A stretch of DNA of 64,000 nt from positions 3,658,001 through 3,722,000 of the forward strand of contig NZ_CP107799.1 of the NCBI RefSeq assembly GCF_041431135.1, written 5' to 3'. The notes below the pieces were generated by a model, which saw only the letters and a program-made list of their open reading frames with translations, made no database searches and was not told where the DNA came from. This DNA is from Streptomyces sp. NBC_00554 (GTDB lineage Bacteria; Actinomycetota; Actinomycetes; Streptomycetales; Streptomycetaceae). The translations under genes and the position numbers were made by a program. Below are positions 33,389-41,549 of this stretch, in pieces. Position 1 is the stretch's first letter, and each line of letters starts with the position of its first letter.

Positions 33389-34126
33389 ATGTCGGGAATC
33401 GACGGCAAGGTAGTGGCGATCACAGGGGCCAGCGGCGGCATCGGTGAGGCGACCGCGCTGCTGCTCGCCGAACGCGGCGCGCGACTCGTCCTCGGCGCAC
33501 GCCGGACCGAGCGGCTGGAGGAACTGGTCGCCCGGATCGAGAAGGCGGGCGGCGAGGCCGTGCAGATCCGCACCGATGTGACCCGACGGGAGGACCTGCA
33601 CGCCCTGGTCGCGGTCGCCCGTGAGCGCTTCGGCCGCCTCGACGTACTCGTCAGCAATGCCGGGCTCGGCACGATCTCGCCCCTCGACGATCTGCGCGTC
33701 GACGAATGGGACCGGATGGTCGACGTCAACGTGAAGGGTGTGCTGCACGGAATCGGTGCCGCGCTGCCGGTCTTCCGGGAGCAGGGCACGGGCCACTTCG
33801 TCACCGTCGCCTCCACGGCCGCGTTTCGCGTCGCGCCGGCCATGGCTGTCTACGCCGGTACGAAGGTCGCGGTCCGGGCCATCTGCGAAGGTCTGCGTCA
33901 GGAGTCGGGCGGCTCCATGCGGGTGACCACCGTCTCGCCCGGGGTGACCGCGACCGACTTCGCCGAGGCGTCGACCAACAGCGAGGTCCGCGCCGACATC
34001 ACGAAGATGCGGGACGACATCGCGATCCCGCCGGAAGCGATCGCCCGGGCCATCGCCTTCGCCATCGAACAGCCCGACACCGTGGACGTGAACGAGATCG
34101 TCGTACGCCCCGCCGCCCAGAGCTGA
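33389..34126 (+). CDS. Short-chain dehydrogenase/reductase
   Basis: A 245-residue classical SDR: TGASGGIG (cofactor loop, residues 10-17), NAGLG near residue 90, catalytic Ser in VASTAAF and Tyr-Lys in YAGTK (YxxxK). An Arg at the end of the second strand (GARRTER) suggests NADP(H). Its start at 33389 has a strong AAGGAGGAA site. The substrate is unknown. It is divergent from an XRE/MmyB regulator that probably represses it. Confidence 0.92.
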   Translation: MSGIDGKVVAITGASGGIGEATALLLAERGARLVLGARRTERLEELVARIEKAGGEAVQIRTDVTRREDLHALVAVARERFGRLDVLVSNAGLGTISPLDDLRVDEWDRMVDVNVKGVLHGIGAALPVFREQGTGHFVTVASTAAFRVAPAMAVYAGTKVAVRAICEGLRQESGGSMRVTTVSPGVTATDFAEASTNSEVRADITKMRDDIAIPPEAIARAIAFAIEQPDTVDVNEIVVRPAAQS

Positions 34127-34292
34127 CCTCCCGCGCCCCTCGGATACGGCCGACCCGCCGACACCCGCGGCGCAGCCCCGCGAGTCACGCGACCGCCCCG
34201 GCTCACCGGGACGAGCGCTTCCCGCCCGATCGGTGGCCAAGGCAGACGGCTGATCCTCTGATTCGGAGACTCGCCGGACCTACCATTGCGGC

Positions 34293-34634
34293 ATGCCCCT
34301 CGATCTCTTCGCAGGCATCCCGGTCACCGACTACACGGCGGCACTGGCCTGGTACGAACGGCTCCTCGGCTCCCCGCCGGCGTTCTTGCCGAACGACACG
34401 GAAGCCGTCTGGGAACTCGCGGAACATCGGTACGTGTACATCGAGCATCGCCCCGAGCAGGCCGGCAACGCCATGCACACCGTCCTCGTCGACGACCTCG
34501 ACACCCGCGTCGCCGAGATCGCCGACCGTGGACTGAGGCCCACGAGCCGCGAGACCTACCCGGAAGGCATGCGCAAGATCACCTTCCACGACCCGGACGG
34601 CAACGAGTTCGGATTCGGCGGCGCTTCACACTGA
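34293..34634 (+). CDS. VOC (glyoxalase-like) protein
   Basis: A 113-residue vicinal-oxygen-chelate protein with two beta-alpha-beta-beta-beta halves: LFAGIPVTDYTAALAWYERLLGSPP and ITFHDPDGNEFGFGG. The DPDGN motif with a C-terminal Glu is standard in the family, and such single-domain proteins dimerise to form metal sites for isomerases, dioxygenases or antibiotic-resistance proteins. The start follows GGCATG closely but keeps the conserved beginning. The function is not assignable. Confidence 0.85.
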   Translation: MPLDLFAGIPVTDYTAALAWYERLLGSPPAFLPNDTEAVWELAEHRYVYIEHRPEQAGNAMHTVLVDDLDTRVAEIADRGLRPTSRETYPEGMRKITFHDPDGNEFGFGGASH

Positions 34635-34706
34635 TCGCGGGTGAAGGGGACCGAGAAGGCAGCTCCGGTTGAGCGGTCGGATCACCGAACCGAACCGCGA
34701 GAAAGC

Positions 34707-35126
34707 ATGGCGATGGACGAAGACGAAAGCCTGCGCCGCTACGGCCTGCACCCCGTCGGCGCGGACCTCGACGAAGTGCGAGGTCTGCTCACCGTACGAA
34801 CCCTGCTGGAGAAGCGTGCGCAGGGCGACGGTGACACGGAGCTGATGAAGTTGTGCTGCGTGCAGCTGTTCAACGCCGGGGTTCTCGACGACGTGCTGCT
34901 CATCTGGCAGGCCAAGTCCGCAAGCATGGACGCAGGCTGCTCGATCGACATTCAGTTGCTGTGCGGAGGCGGTCTTGCCAGGACCAAGGCGTATCTGTCG
35001 AGCCAACGCCTGCCCGAAGCCGAAGCGGCACTGCAACGGCTGCTCCGCTGTGAAGCGGCCGGCGACTTCGAGGACTTCTCCGCCGCGAGTCACTCGGCCT
35101 GGTACGCCGCCTACTACGCGTCGTGA
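34707..35126 (+). CDS. Hypothetical helical protein
   Basis: A 139-residue protein, mostly helical (LTVRTLLEKRAQGDGDTELMKLCCVQLFNAGVLDDVLLIWQAKSASMD; YLSSQRLPEAEAALQRLLRC), resembling streptomycete proteins of unknown function that are found as single genes. The ATG at 34707 is chosen since the upstream frame (34641-34706) is charged and unconserved in character. No membrane segment. It is convergent with the DUF3455 gene; a hairpin lies between. Confidence 0.75.
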   Translation: MAMDEDESLRRYGLHPVGADLDEVRGLLTVRTLLEKRAQGDGDTELMKLCCVQLFNAGVLDDVLLIWQAKSASMDAGCSIDIQLLCGGGLARTKAYLSSQRLPEAEAALQRLLRCEAAGDFEDFSAASHSAWYAAYYAS

Positions 35127-35173
35127 CGCCTGACGCCGGGCTCCGGCAATTGCCGTCTCGTCTCACACGGCTG

Positions 35174-35216
35174 GGCAGGAGCCCCTCGAAATCGGCGAAT
35201 TCCAGGGGCCCCTGCC
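35174..35216. terminator. Hairpin between convergent genes
   Basis: A 13-bp stem with one mismatch (GGCAGGAGCCCCT with AGGGGCCCCTGCC) and a 17-nt loop lies between the stops of the helical protein and DUF3455 genes. Confidence 0.6.
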
Positions 35217-35232
35217 GTTGATCCTTACCGCA

Positions 35233-35784
35233 TCACTTGGCGGGCTTGTAGAACGCGTAGGTGGCGGTGTACGGGACGCTCGTCTGGTCGGTGCCGGTGC
35301 AGGCGGTGGCGGGGGCGACGCCGCCCTCGGTGTCGAGGCGCTGGATGTAGGAGACGCCTGCGAAGACCCCGGTGCCGCGGGTGGCGGTGGACTGCAGGAG
35401 GAGCTCGGGGATGGTGCCGGTCTTGGGGGAGGTGGCTATGGCGGCGGCGTTGACGGCGCTGCCGTCGACCGTGGACACCCAGACGGGGCCGCGGGAGTGC
35501 AGGGCGACCGGGCGGTGGGAGCGGTCCTTCTTGGCCCAGAGGGTCGCGGCGGGTTCCAGCAGCTTCCAGGCACCGTCGGTGCAGGTGTAGGTCTGGACGC
35601 CCGCGGCGGAGAAGACGCCGGTGAGCCTGTTGCCTTCCGGGACCTTCAGCGCGGCAGGGGCGTCCACGCCGGCGTGGGCGGGCTGCGCGGTTGCCGCCTG
35701 GCCGACCGTCGCGCCGAGGAGCGAGCCGACGGTCACGGTGGCGAGAGCTGTGGTGGTGAGGATCAGACGCTTGGCGAGCTTCAT
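35233..35784 (-). CDS. Secreted DUF3455 protein
   Basis: A 183-residue exported protein. Signal peptide: KLAKRLILTTTALATVTVGSLLGATVGQAATA with cleavage after an A-x-A near residue 30. The mature part (LKVPEGNRLTGVFSAAGVQTYTCTDGAWKLLEPAATLWA ... SYIQRLDTEGGVAPATACTG) is DUF3455, with two conserved cysteines probably forming a disulphide. The family occurs in bacteria and fungi, without a settled function. The start at 35784 excludes an upstream extension encoded partly by a 12-bp tandem duplication. Confidence 0.88.
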   Translation of the reverse strand: MKLAKRLILTTTALATVTVGSLLGATVGQAATAQPAHAGVDAPAALKVPEGNRLTGVFSAAGVQTYTCTDGAWKLLEPAATLWAKKDRSHRPVALHSRGPVWVSTVDGSAVNAAAIATSPKTGTIPELLLQSTATRGTGVFAGVSYIQRLDTEGGVAPATACTGTDQTSVPYTATYAFYKPAK

Positions 35785-35800
35785 CGAGTTGGTCTCCAAA

Positions 35801-35824
35801 ACGTTCTCTGAAACGTTCTCTGAA
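35801..35824 (-). promoter_or_regulatory. Perfect 12-bp tandem duplication in the DUF3455 leader
   Basis: ACGTTCTCTGAA is repeated twice head to tail, 16 bp upstream of the DUF3455 start. It sits where the ribosome site or an operator should be, so it may affect expression. The rest of the 293-bp gap to 36077 shows no other repeat. Confidence 0.6.
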
Positions 35825-36077
35825 CAAGATCGTGGGTGTGGACGCGGACGCCGTACGTTGTCCGCGTGCCGGAACAGCATGGTCCGCCGAGCCAGCGAAG
35901 CAGGAAAATATTCATGAATACTCGGCTCACGTAAGACTCTCGTAAGACAGTTGACGCGACGACAGATCCGGGATCATCCCGCCTCATGGGTACGCAGTGT
36001 CGCCGTAGGGCGTTCAGCTCGACCGGCCTTGCACGCAAAGGGAGTTGGCGCCGACGGACGTTTCCTATACTGACCGA

Positions 36078-37064
36078 ATGATCACTGTTCCGCTCAGCGC
36101 GCTCGAGGTGGCCATGGTCCAGACGGGCGCCCGCGCGGAAGACACGCTACGAGACACCACCGAGTTCGCCCGACGCCTGGAGGATCTCGGTTACGGGCGG
36201 CTCTGGTACGCCGAGCATCACCACTCTCCGGCCATCGGAGCGTTCCCGCCCGTCGTACTGACCGCCCACGCGGCCGCGTTGACGTCGTCCATCCGGCTCG
36301 GCTCCGGGGGCGTGCTCGCGCCGAACCACGCCCCGATCATGCTGGCGGAGCAATTCGGCACGCTGGCCGCACTGCACGCCGGCCGGATCGACCTGGGCAT
36401 CGGCCGTGGCCCGGGCACCTTCGACGACTCCACGGCGCGGGCGCTGCGCCGTGGGGCAGGTCCGACAACGGACGCCGAGTACCGCGACGACGTGTCGTCG
36501 ATTCTGCGTTTCCTGGTGGACGAGATCGCGCTCGACCCGCTCCCGGAGCCGTGGCTGCTGTCCTCCAGCACCGCGGGCGCCGCGCTCGCCGCGGAACTCG
36601 GACTGCCGATCGCCTTCGCCCATCACATCCGGCCCGACAACACCCTTGCCGCGCTCAGCCACTACCGCGAGCGTTTCTCCCCCTCCCGCTGGTGCGAGCG
36701 CCCACGCGTGCTGCTCTGCGTGGAAACGGTCTGCGCCGAGACAGAGGAAGAGGCCGCCCGGCTCGCCGGCCCGATGGATGTCGTCAAGGCCGCACTCCTC
36801 AAGGGACAGGGCGACATCACCTTCCCCACGCCCGAAGAGGCAACCACCCACCCGTTCACCGCGGAAGAAGCGCGGACGCTGGCGGGCTTCCGTGCCCACC
36901 AGGCACTCGGTTCACCCGAAACCGTCGTGAAACAGCTGGCGACCCTGGTGGACGTGACCGGCGCGGACGAACTCATGCTGGTGACACCCGTCTACGTGCT
37001 GGCCGACCGATTGAGGTCGTACGAACTCGTCAAGCAGCGCGTCATGATGCCGACGGCGCCTTAG
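36078..37064 (+). CDS. Luciferase-like flavin monooxygenase
   Basis: A 328-residue LLM-class oxidoreductase (TIM barrel). The segments YGRLWYAEHHHSPAIGAFPPVVLTAHAAALTSSIRLGSGGVLAPNHAPIMLAEQFGTLAALHAGRIDLGIGRGPG match the bacterial-luciferase fold of FMN- or F420-dependent enzymes, with GxGRGPG near residue 125 and a C-terminal GSPETVVKQL block. Such enzymes oxidise diverse small molecules. The ATG at 36078 gives the conserved PLSALEVAMVQ beginning. It is convergent with the M20 peptidase gene. Confidence 0.9.
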   Translation: MITVPLSALEVAMVQTGARAEDTLRDTTEFARRLEDLGYGRLWYAEHHHSPAIGAFPPVVLTAHAAALTSSIRLGSGGVLAPNHAPIMLAEQFGTLAALHAGRIDLGIGRGPGTFDDSTARALRRGAGPTTDAEYRDDVSSILRFLVDEIALDPLPEPWLLSSSTAGAALAAELGLPIAFAHHIRPDNTLAALSHYRERFSPSRWCERPRVLLCVETVCAETEEEAARLAGPMDVVKAALLKGQGDITFPTPEEATTHPFTAEEARTLAGFRAHQALGSPETVVKQLATLVDVTGADELMLVTPVYVLADRLRSYELVKQRVMMPTAP

Positions 37065-37086
37065 CGGCGCACATCATGCGGCGGTA

Positions 37087-38379
37087 TCACTTGGTACCGA
37101 CCGTACGCAGCGCGCTGACGATCAACGCACGCGTCACGTGCACGATCTCGGAGACCGAGACCCGCTCCTGCGAGCTGTGTGCGACGCGGATGTCGCCCGG
37201 GCCGAACTGCAGGGTCGGGATTCCGGCGGCGGCGTAGAGCCGCAGGTCGCTGCCGTACGGGGCGCCGTGTTCGTGCGGAGCGGGGGCACCGCCCGCGACG
37301 GCGTGCGCCGCCCCACGTACGACATCCCGGAGCGGATGCCCCAACGGCAGGCGCCCGCTGGCGAACTGGCCCCCGGGCCAGGTGACCTTCGCCGGATGGT
37401 CGCGCAGCCACGGGTCGGCGGCGCAGGCCTCGGCCACGCAGCTCTCCAGGGCGGCGCGGGCGGCCGCCGGGTCCTCGTCCAGGCGTACGCCGAAGCGGCC
37501 CTCGGCGACCAGGAGATCGGGCACGCTGCTCGCCCAGTCGCCCGAGCGGACCGTACCGACGGACAGCGCGTACGGAATGCGGTACTCGGCCATCAGCGGA
37601 TCCGGGTCGGTGTTCCGCTCGGCCTCCAGGGCGGCCAGCGCGCGGTGGACGGGCAGATACGCGTCGATGGCGCTGACCCCGGCGTCACGGGAACTGGCGT
37701 GGGCGGCAAGACCGGGCACGGCGATACGGAAGGTCAGCGCACCGGCGTTGGCCGTGATCAGGGAGCTGCCCGTCGGCTCGGTGATGATGCAGGCGTCGCC
37801 CGTGTGGCCGCGCTGGAGCGTGCCGAAGGCGCCGAGTCCGCCGTCCTCCTCGCCCACCACGAAGTGCGCCGCCAACCGGCCGCGCAGCCGTACCCCGCTC
37901 GCCCGGATCGCGGCAAGCGCGGCGAGGTGGGCCACCAGACCCGCCTTCATGTCGCACGCACCCCGGCCATGGACGGTGTCCCCGACCACCCTCGGCACGA
38001 ACGGGTCCCCGTCCCAGCCCGCCGGGTCACCGGGCGGTACGACGTCCACATGGCCCTGAAGGATCAGCGTCGGCCCGTCACCGCCGTCCTCCGTGACCCC
38101 GACAAGGCCCCACGCCTCGTCCCGGGGGGCCTCCGACCCGGGGAAGCCGGGGTGTGCCAGCAGTGCGGGCAGGTCCATGGACCACAGGTCGACGTCCAGC
38201 CCTAGTCGGCCCAGCAGCCCTGCCAGGTGGTGCTGCGCCTCGGATTCCGCCGGGGTCCCCGTCACGCTCGGGATGGCGATCAGCTCGAGAAGGGTCCGGG
38301 CGATGGCCCCCTCGTCGATCGCGGCCAGGGCGGCCGCCTCCTGCGCACTCAACTCGGCACTGGGCACGTCGGTGGTCAT
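37087..38379 (-). CDS. M20-family peptidase/deacylase (ArgE/DapE-like)
   Basis: A 430-residue zinc hydrolase. GHVDVVPPGD (about residue 110) and HGRGACDMKAGLVAHLAAL supply metal ligands, EEDGG the catalytic Glu, and a dimerisation lid domain occupies the middle (ANAGALTFRIAVPGLAAHASSRDAGVSAID). These enzymes hydrolyse amide bonds in N-acyl amino acids such as acetylornithine or succinyl-diaminopimelate; the true substrate cannot be told here, since neither arginine nor lysine genes are adjacent. Tandem 15-bp repeats lie just upstream. Confidence 0.9.
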   Translation of the reverse strand: MTTDVPSAELSAQEAAALAAIDEGAIARTLLELIAIPSVTGTPAESEAQHHLAGLLGRLGLDVDLWSMDLPALLAHPGFPGSEAPRDEAWGLVGVTEDGGDGPTLILQGHVDVVPPGDPAGWDGDPFVPRVVGDTVHGRGACDMKAGLVAHLAALAAIRASGVRLRGRLAAHFVVGEEDGGLGAFGTLQRGHTGDACIITEPTGSSLITANAGALTFRIAVPGLAAHASSRDAGVSAIDAYLPVHRALAALEAERNTDPDPLMAEYRIPYALSVGTVRSGDWASSVPDLLVAEGRFGVRLDEDPAAARAALESCVAEACAADPWLRDHPAKVTWPGGQFASGRLPLGHPLRDVVRGAAHAVAGGAPAPHEHGAPYGSDLRLYAAAGIPTLQFGPGDIRVAHSSQERVSVSEIVHVTRALIVSALRTVGTK

Positions 38380-38400
38380 GGGCGGTCGCTCCTGTCGCGG

Positions 38401-38442
38401 CTCAGTGCGTCACGACTCAGTGCGTCACGACTCAGTGCGTCA
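38401..38442. repeat. 15-bp tandem repeats upstream of the M20 gene
   Basis: The unit CTCAGTGCGTCACGA is present nearly three times (third copy ends CATGG), starting 22 bp upstream of the M20 peptidase start. The copy number is likely variable; a regulatory role is possible. Confidence 0.65.
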
Positions 38443-38591
38443 TGGCTGTCTCGTCGCGTGATGTTCACGTTGATGTTGGACCACTCCGGATCCTATGGCC
38501 CGCCAAATGGGCACTCAATCTCCGTATTGGCCGACTATTGAGACCAGGTCTGGTCGGTATCCGTGCCGGGAGAGCATGCCGGGAGGCTCTG

Positions 38592-39089
38592 GTGGAGATC
38601 GCTTCGTTGCCATTCGTGGATGAGCACGTGACGGTCATCGCGGCGGGGGCCGACGACGTCTGGCATGCCTTGGGCGAAATCGTGGAGCGGTCCTTCTCGG
38701 GTCCCCGTGCGGCCGGCTACGCGCGGCTGGTCGGAAGCCCCGACCGTAAGGCGTCCGGGCCGCGGCCTCTCGCCGAGGGCTCGACGTTCCCCGGGTTCCG
38801 GGTAGCCGCCGCGCTGCCGGGGCGGGAGTTGGCACTTGAGGGGCGCCATCGTTTCTCGACCTACGCGCTGATCTTCCACCTCGACCATGCAGGACCGGGC
38901 CGGACACTGCTGCGCGCCGAGACCCGGGCCGTCTTCCCCGGCCTGGCCGGCGGCCTCTACCGACGGCTCGTCATCGGGACGGGCGGGCACGCGGGCGGCA
39001 TACGACGCCTGCTCTCGGCGGTCCGCCGCCGGTCGGAGCAACCCCGGTCCGAGACCGGAGCCCCGGACAGCGGTTCCCAGCAGGAGTAG
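38592..39089 (+). CDS. SRPBCC-like protein (DUF2867 type)
   Basis: A 165-residue protein from GTG 38592 with GGGAGG 5 bp upstream. The pattern FVDEHVTVIAAGADDVWHALGEIVERSF, then FPGFRVAAALPGRELALEGRHRFSTYALIFHLDHAGPGRTLLRAETRAVFPGLAGGLYRRLVIGTGGH, is that of START/SRPBCC ligand-binding proteins (strand with DxVWxAL helix, later RL.AETRA.F). The hydrophobic cavity fold binds small molecules; no enzyme role is evident. It is 12 bp ahead of the next gene and may be co-transcribed. The longer open frame overlaps the divergent M20 gene and is not believed. Confidence 0.8.
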   Translation: MEIASLPFVDEHVTVIAAGADDVWHALGEIVERSFSGPRAAGYARLVGSPDRKASGPRPLAEGSTFPGFRVAAALPGRELALEGRHRFSTYALIFHLDHAGPGRTLLRAETRAVFPGLAGGLYRRLVIGTGGHAGGIRRLLSAVRRRSEQPRSETGAPDSGSQQE

Positions 39090-39101
39090 TAGCTTGCGGC
39101 C

Positions 39102-39908
39102 ATGTGTGTCTCGATGGACCGGGCCGACTTCTCCGGCACCACCCTCTACGCCGGACGGCTGCGGCATCCCGCGCACGGTCTGATCCATGTCCTGGGCTAC
39201 CAGAACACCGTGGTCAATCTGGCCGACGGCCCCAACGCCATGCTGCTGCACCTGCCGACGTACCGGATGAGCCGGGACAACTTCCTTTCGGTGGGGCGCA
39301 GTTCGGACGTTCTGGAGCGGATGGTGGATGCGATGCGACCGGCCACCCGTGCGGACGACGGCATCGCCTGGATGGGGTGGGACGCCGCCCCCGAGGTCGA
39401 GGTCTTCGAGCACGACATCTACACGGTGTTGCTGGCCCGCGACCCGGCCGCACTGCCCGCCGCCCTCGCCGAGGTGCCTGCCCACAAGCGGCCCCGGCTG
39501 AGCGAGGCGCTGCTGCGGTTCTACGGGGAGCGGTGTCCGGGGTACGCCCTTGCCGTGTGCTGCTTCGACAACGCGCAGGCGGCGCAGGCCAAACCGCTGC
39601 TGATGTGGTACCCGCCGATCGATCCGGACGTGCTCACCATGCCCGCGGTGGACTGCCACACGGGAGAGGTGCCGGACCTCGACTCCGAGGTGGCGGTGGA
39701 TCATTGGGTGCTGTTCGGTACCGACGAGGCACCCGAGGGGTGGGGCTTCCCCGTCGCGTACGACGAGCGCATGCGGCACGCGTTGCGGCGGTTCCTGCCC
39801 GGTGCGGTGGTGGGGCGGCGCTTCGAGGGCGCTCTCCCCAACGGGGACTTCGCCATCGGCCACGATGACCTGCTCGCGGGCGAGTTGGGCGGTATCCGCA
39901 GGATCTGA
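39102..39908 (+). CDS. Conserved hypothetical protein
   Basis: A 268-residue soluble protein beginning MCVSMDRADFSGTTLYAGRL. Blocks HGLIHVLGYQNTVVNLADGPNAMLLHLP, RPRLSEALLRFYGERCPGYALAVCCFDN, LLMWYPPIDPD and DWVLFG-type (VDHWVLFGTDEAPEGWGFPVAYDERMRHALRRFLP) recur in actinobacterial relatives; I know no function for them. Two cysteines sit together at CC. It lies 12 bp after the SRPBCC gene and is convergent with a VOC gene, 8 bp apart. Confidence 0.8.
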   Translation: MCVSMDRADFSGTTLYAGRLRHPAHGLIHVLGYQNTVVNLADGPNAMLLHLPTYRMSRDNFLSVGRSSDVLERMVDAMRPATRADDGIAWMGWDAAPEVEVFEHDIYTVLLARDPAALPAALAEVPAHKRPRLSEALLRFYGERCPGYALAVCCFDNAQAAQAKPLLMWYPPIDPDVLTMPAVDCHTGEVPDLDSEVAVDHWVLFGTDEAPEGWGFPVAYDERMRHALRRFLPGAVVGRRFEGALPNGDFAIGHDDLLAGELGGIRRI

Positions 39909-39916
39909 CGTGCGCG

Positions 39917-40306
39917 TCAGGCGTCGGCGCCGCTTCCGTACGGGCGGGTCAGGATTTCCAGGTTGTGGCCGTTCGGGTCGTCGAAGTACGCGCCCCGGCC
40001 GCCGTCGTTGGTGTTGACCTCGTTCACGCGGCGGTGGAACGGGTCGGCCCAGTACGTGAGTCCGGCGGCCTGGATGCGGGCGAAGATCTCGTCGAAGTCG
40101 TCCTCCGAGACGAGGAACGCGTAGTGCTGCGGGGGGATCGGCCCGGGGGTGTCCATGTAGTCCAGCGTGACGCCGTTGGGGATCGGCACCGGGATGAACG
40201 GGCCGTAGTGCTCACCCACCCGCAAGCCCAGGATGTCGGCGAGGAACCGTGCCGAGGACTTCTTGTCGTGGGCGGCGACGATGGTGTGGTTCAGCTCGAT
40301 GGTCAT
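39917..40306 (-). CDS. VOC family protein (glyoxalase/bleomycin-resistance fold)
   Basis: A 129-residue VOC protein. HTIVAAHDKKSSARFLADILGL begins the first half, with LDYMDTPGPIPPQHYAFLVSEDDFDEIFARIQ, and the second half ends RGAYFDDPNGHNLEILTRPY (DPNGH-x-E metal pattern). The ATG at 40306 has GAGGAGG 7 bp upstream. It is divergent from the siderophore-binding protein gene but separated by a stretch of short degenerate repeats (CCTCGTAGAGCC, CCTCGTACAGCC). The substrate is unknown. Confidence 0.87.
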   Translation of the reverse strand: MTIELNHTIVAAHDKKSSARFLADILGLRVGEHYGPFIPVPIPNGVTLDYMDTPGPIPPQHYAFLVSEDDFDEIFARIQAAGLTYWADPFHRRVNEVNTNDGGRGAYFDDPNGHNLEILTRPYGSGADA

Positions 40307-40455
40307 CGCGAAGCCTCCTCGTAGAGCCGGCGTCGCTACCTCGTAGAGCCCGCGCCGCCACCTCGTACAGCCAGCCTCGCAACTCCGGGGTACGCCGTCC
40401 AGTCCACCCTCCGTTCCAGACCGCCCCCCGGTCCAGGCCACCCCAGGGAAGAGCT

Positions 40456-40474
40456 TAAGGTAAGCCTTACCTAA
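40456..40474. promoter_or_regulatory. Iron box (DmdR/IdeR operator)
   Basis: The 19-bp near-palindrome TAAGGTAAGCCTTACCTAA matches the actinobacterial iron box (TTAGGTTAGSCTAACCTAA type). It lies 20 bp upstream of the GTG start of the siderophore-binding protein gene, so the importer operon should be repressed by iron-loaded DmdR1. Confidence 0.85.
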
Positions 40475-40493
40475 TTCATCGATCGGAGTCGTT

Positions 40494-41549
40494 GTGCGCA
40501 CCTGGGGATCAAAGGCCGTACTGGCCGTTGCCGTCGTCGGCGGGCTGTTGGCCGGATGCTCGTCCAGCGATGGAGCATCCTCCTCGAAGAGCGAGAGCAC
40601 CGCCTCCGACTCGGACCGCAATCTCGTGGCCGGTGCCTCCGAGGGACCCTCCGTGGCCCCCAGCGCCGTCGAGGACGGCATGGGTGCCGGGAGTGCCAAG
40701 GACGGGGAGTTCCCCCGGACCGTCGGGCACTTCCAGGGCAAGACGGAGATCAAGACCGAGCCCAAGAAGATCGCCGTGCTCAGCACCGGGCAGCTGGACG
40801 ACCTGCTGTCCCTGGGCGTCGTGCCGACGGTCACGACCCGCGCCGACAACGCCGGGCTCGTCCCGGACTATCTGGCGGACGCCTTCCCGGCGTACAAGAA
40901 GCAGCTCGCGGAGATGACCGACGCGGGGACCCGCCAGGCGCCGAACCTGGAGACGCTGGCCGCCGCCAAGCCCGACCTGATCCTGCTCAACGACTCGCTC
41001 GGCGACCTCTACCCGAAGCTGTCGAAGATCGCGCCGACCGTGGTGACGGCCGGCAACGGTATCAACTGGAAGCGCGACCTGCTGCTCGTCGGCGACGCGA
41101 TCGGCAAGGGCGAGCAGGCGCAGAAGCTGCTCGACTCCATCGTGGACGACGCCGCCGCCAGTGGTGAGAGCCTCGGCGATCCCGCCGTGTCGATGCTGCG
41201 GTTCACGCCGGACCGTACGCGGATGTTCGGGGTGTCCTCGTTCACCGGCTCGATCGCCGTCGACATGGGGCTCGGCCGGCCCAAGTCGCAGCAGTTCAAC
41301 GCGATTTCGCAGGACATCGGCGCGGAGAGCATCGACACCGCGGACGGCGACTGGATCTTCTACTCCGTGCAGGGCGACGCGTCCAAGACCGACGCGGGCA
41401 GCGTGCTCGCCGGACCGCTGTGGAAGTCGATGAAGGCGGTCAAGGCCGGGCAGGCCGTGAAGGTCGACGACGACCCCTGGTACCTCAACGCCGGTCCGAC
41501 CGCCGCCAAGCTCGTCATCAAGCAGCTCACGGACACCATCGGCAAGTGA
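40494..41549 (+). CDS. Iron-siderophore ABC transporter, binding lipoprotein
   Basis: A 351-residue lipoprotein. Signal peptide with lipobox (VVGGLLAGC; Cys22), a Ser-rich linker, then a FepB/FecB-type class III binding fold: KIAVLSTGQLDDLLSLGV, NLETLAAAKPDLILLND, YPKLSKIAPTVV, and a C-terminal GPTAAKLVIKQL. It captures ferric siderophore at the membrane surface. The start is GTG 40494, 19 bp after the iron box. The stop overlaps the next gene's start (GTGA), so the three genes form one operon. Confidence 0.93.
   Translation: MRTWGSKAVLAVAVVGGLLAGCSSSDGASSSKSESTASDSDRNLVAGASEGPSVAPSAVEDGMGAGSAKDGEFPRTVGHFQGKTEIKTEPKKIAVLSTGQLDDLLSLGVVPTVTTRADNAGLVPDYLADAFPAYKKQLAEMTDAGTRQAPNLETLAAAKPDLILLNDSLGDLYPKLSKIAPTVVTAGNGINWKRDLLLVGDAIGKGEQAQKLLDSIVDDAAASGESLGDPAVSMLRFTPDRTRMFGVSSFTGSIAVDMGLGRPKSQQFNAISQDIGAESIDTADGDWIFYSVQGDASKTDAGSVLAGPLWKSMKAVKAGQAVKVDDDPWYLNAGPTAAKLVIKQLTDTIGK

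Noticed and set aside
38154..38591. 146-codon extension of the SRPBCC gene
   Set aside because: It lies antisense to the M20 peptidase gene and its leader; the GTG at 38592 has a good ribosome site and begins the fold.
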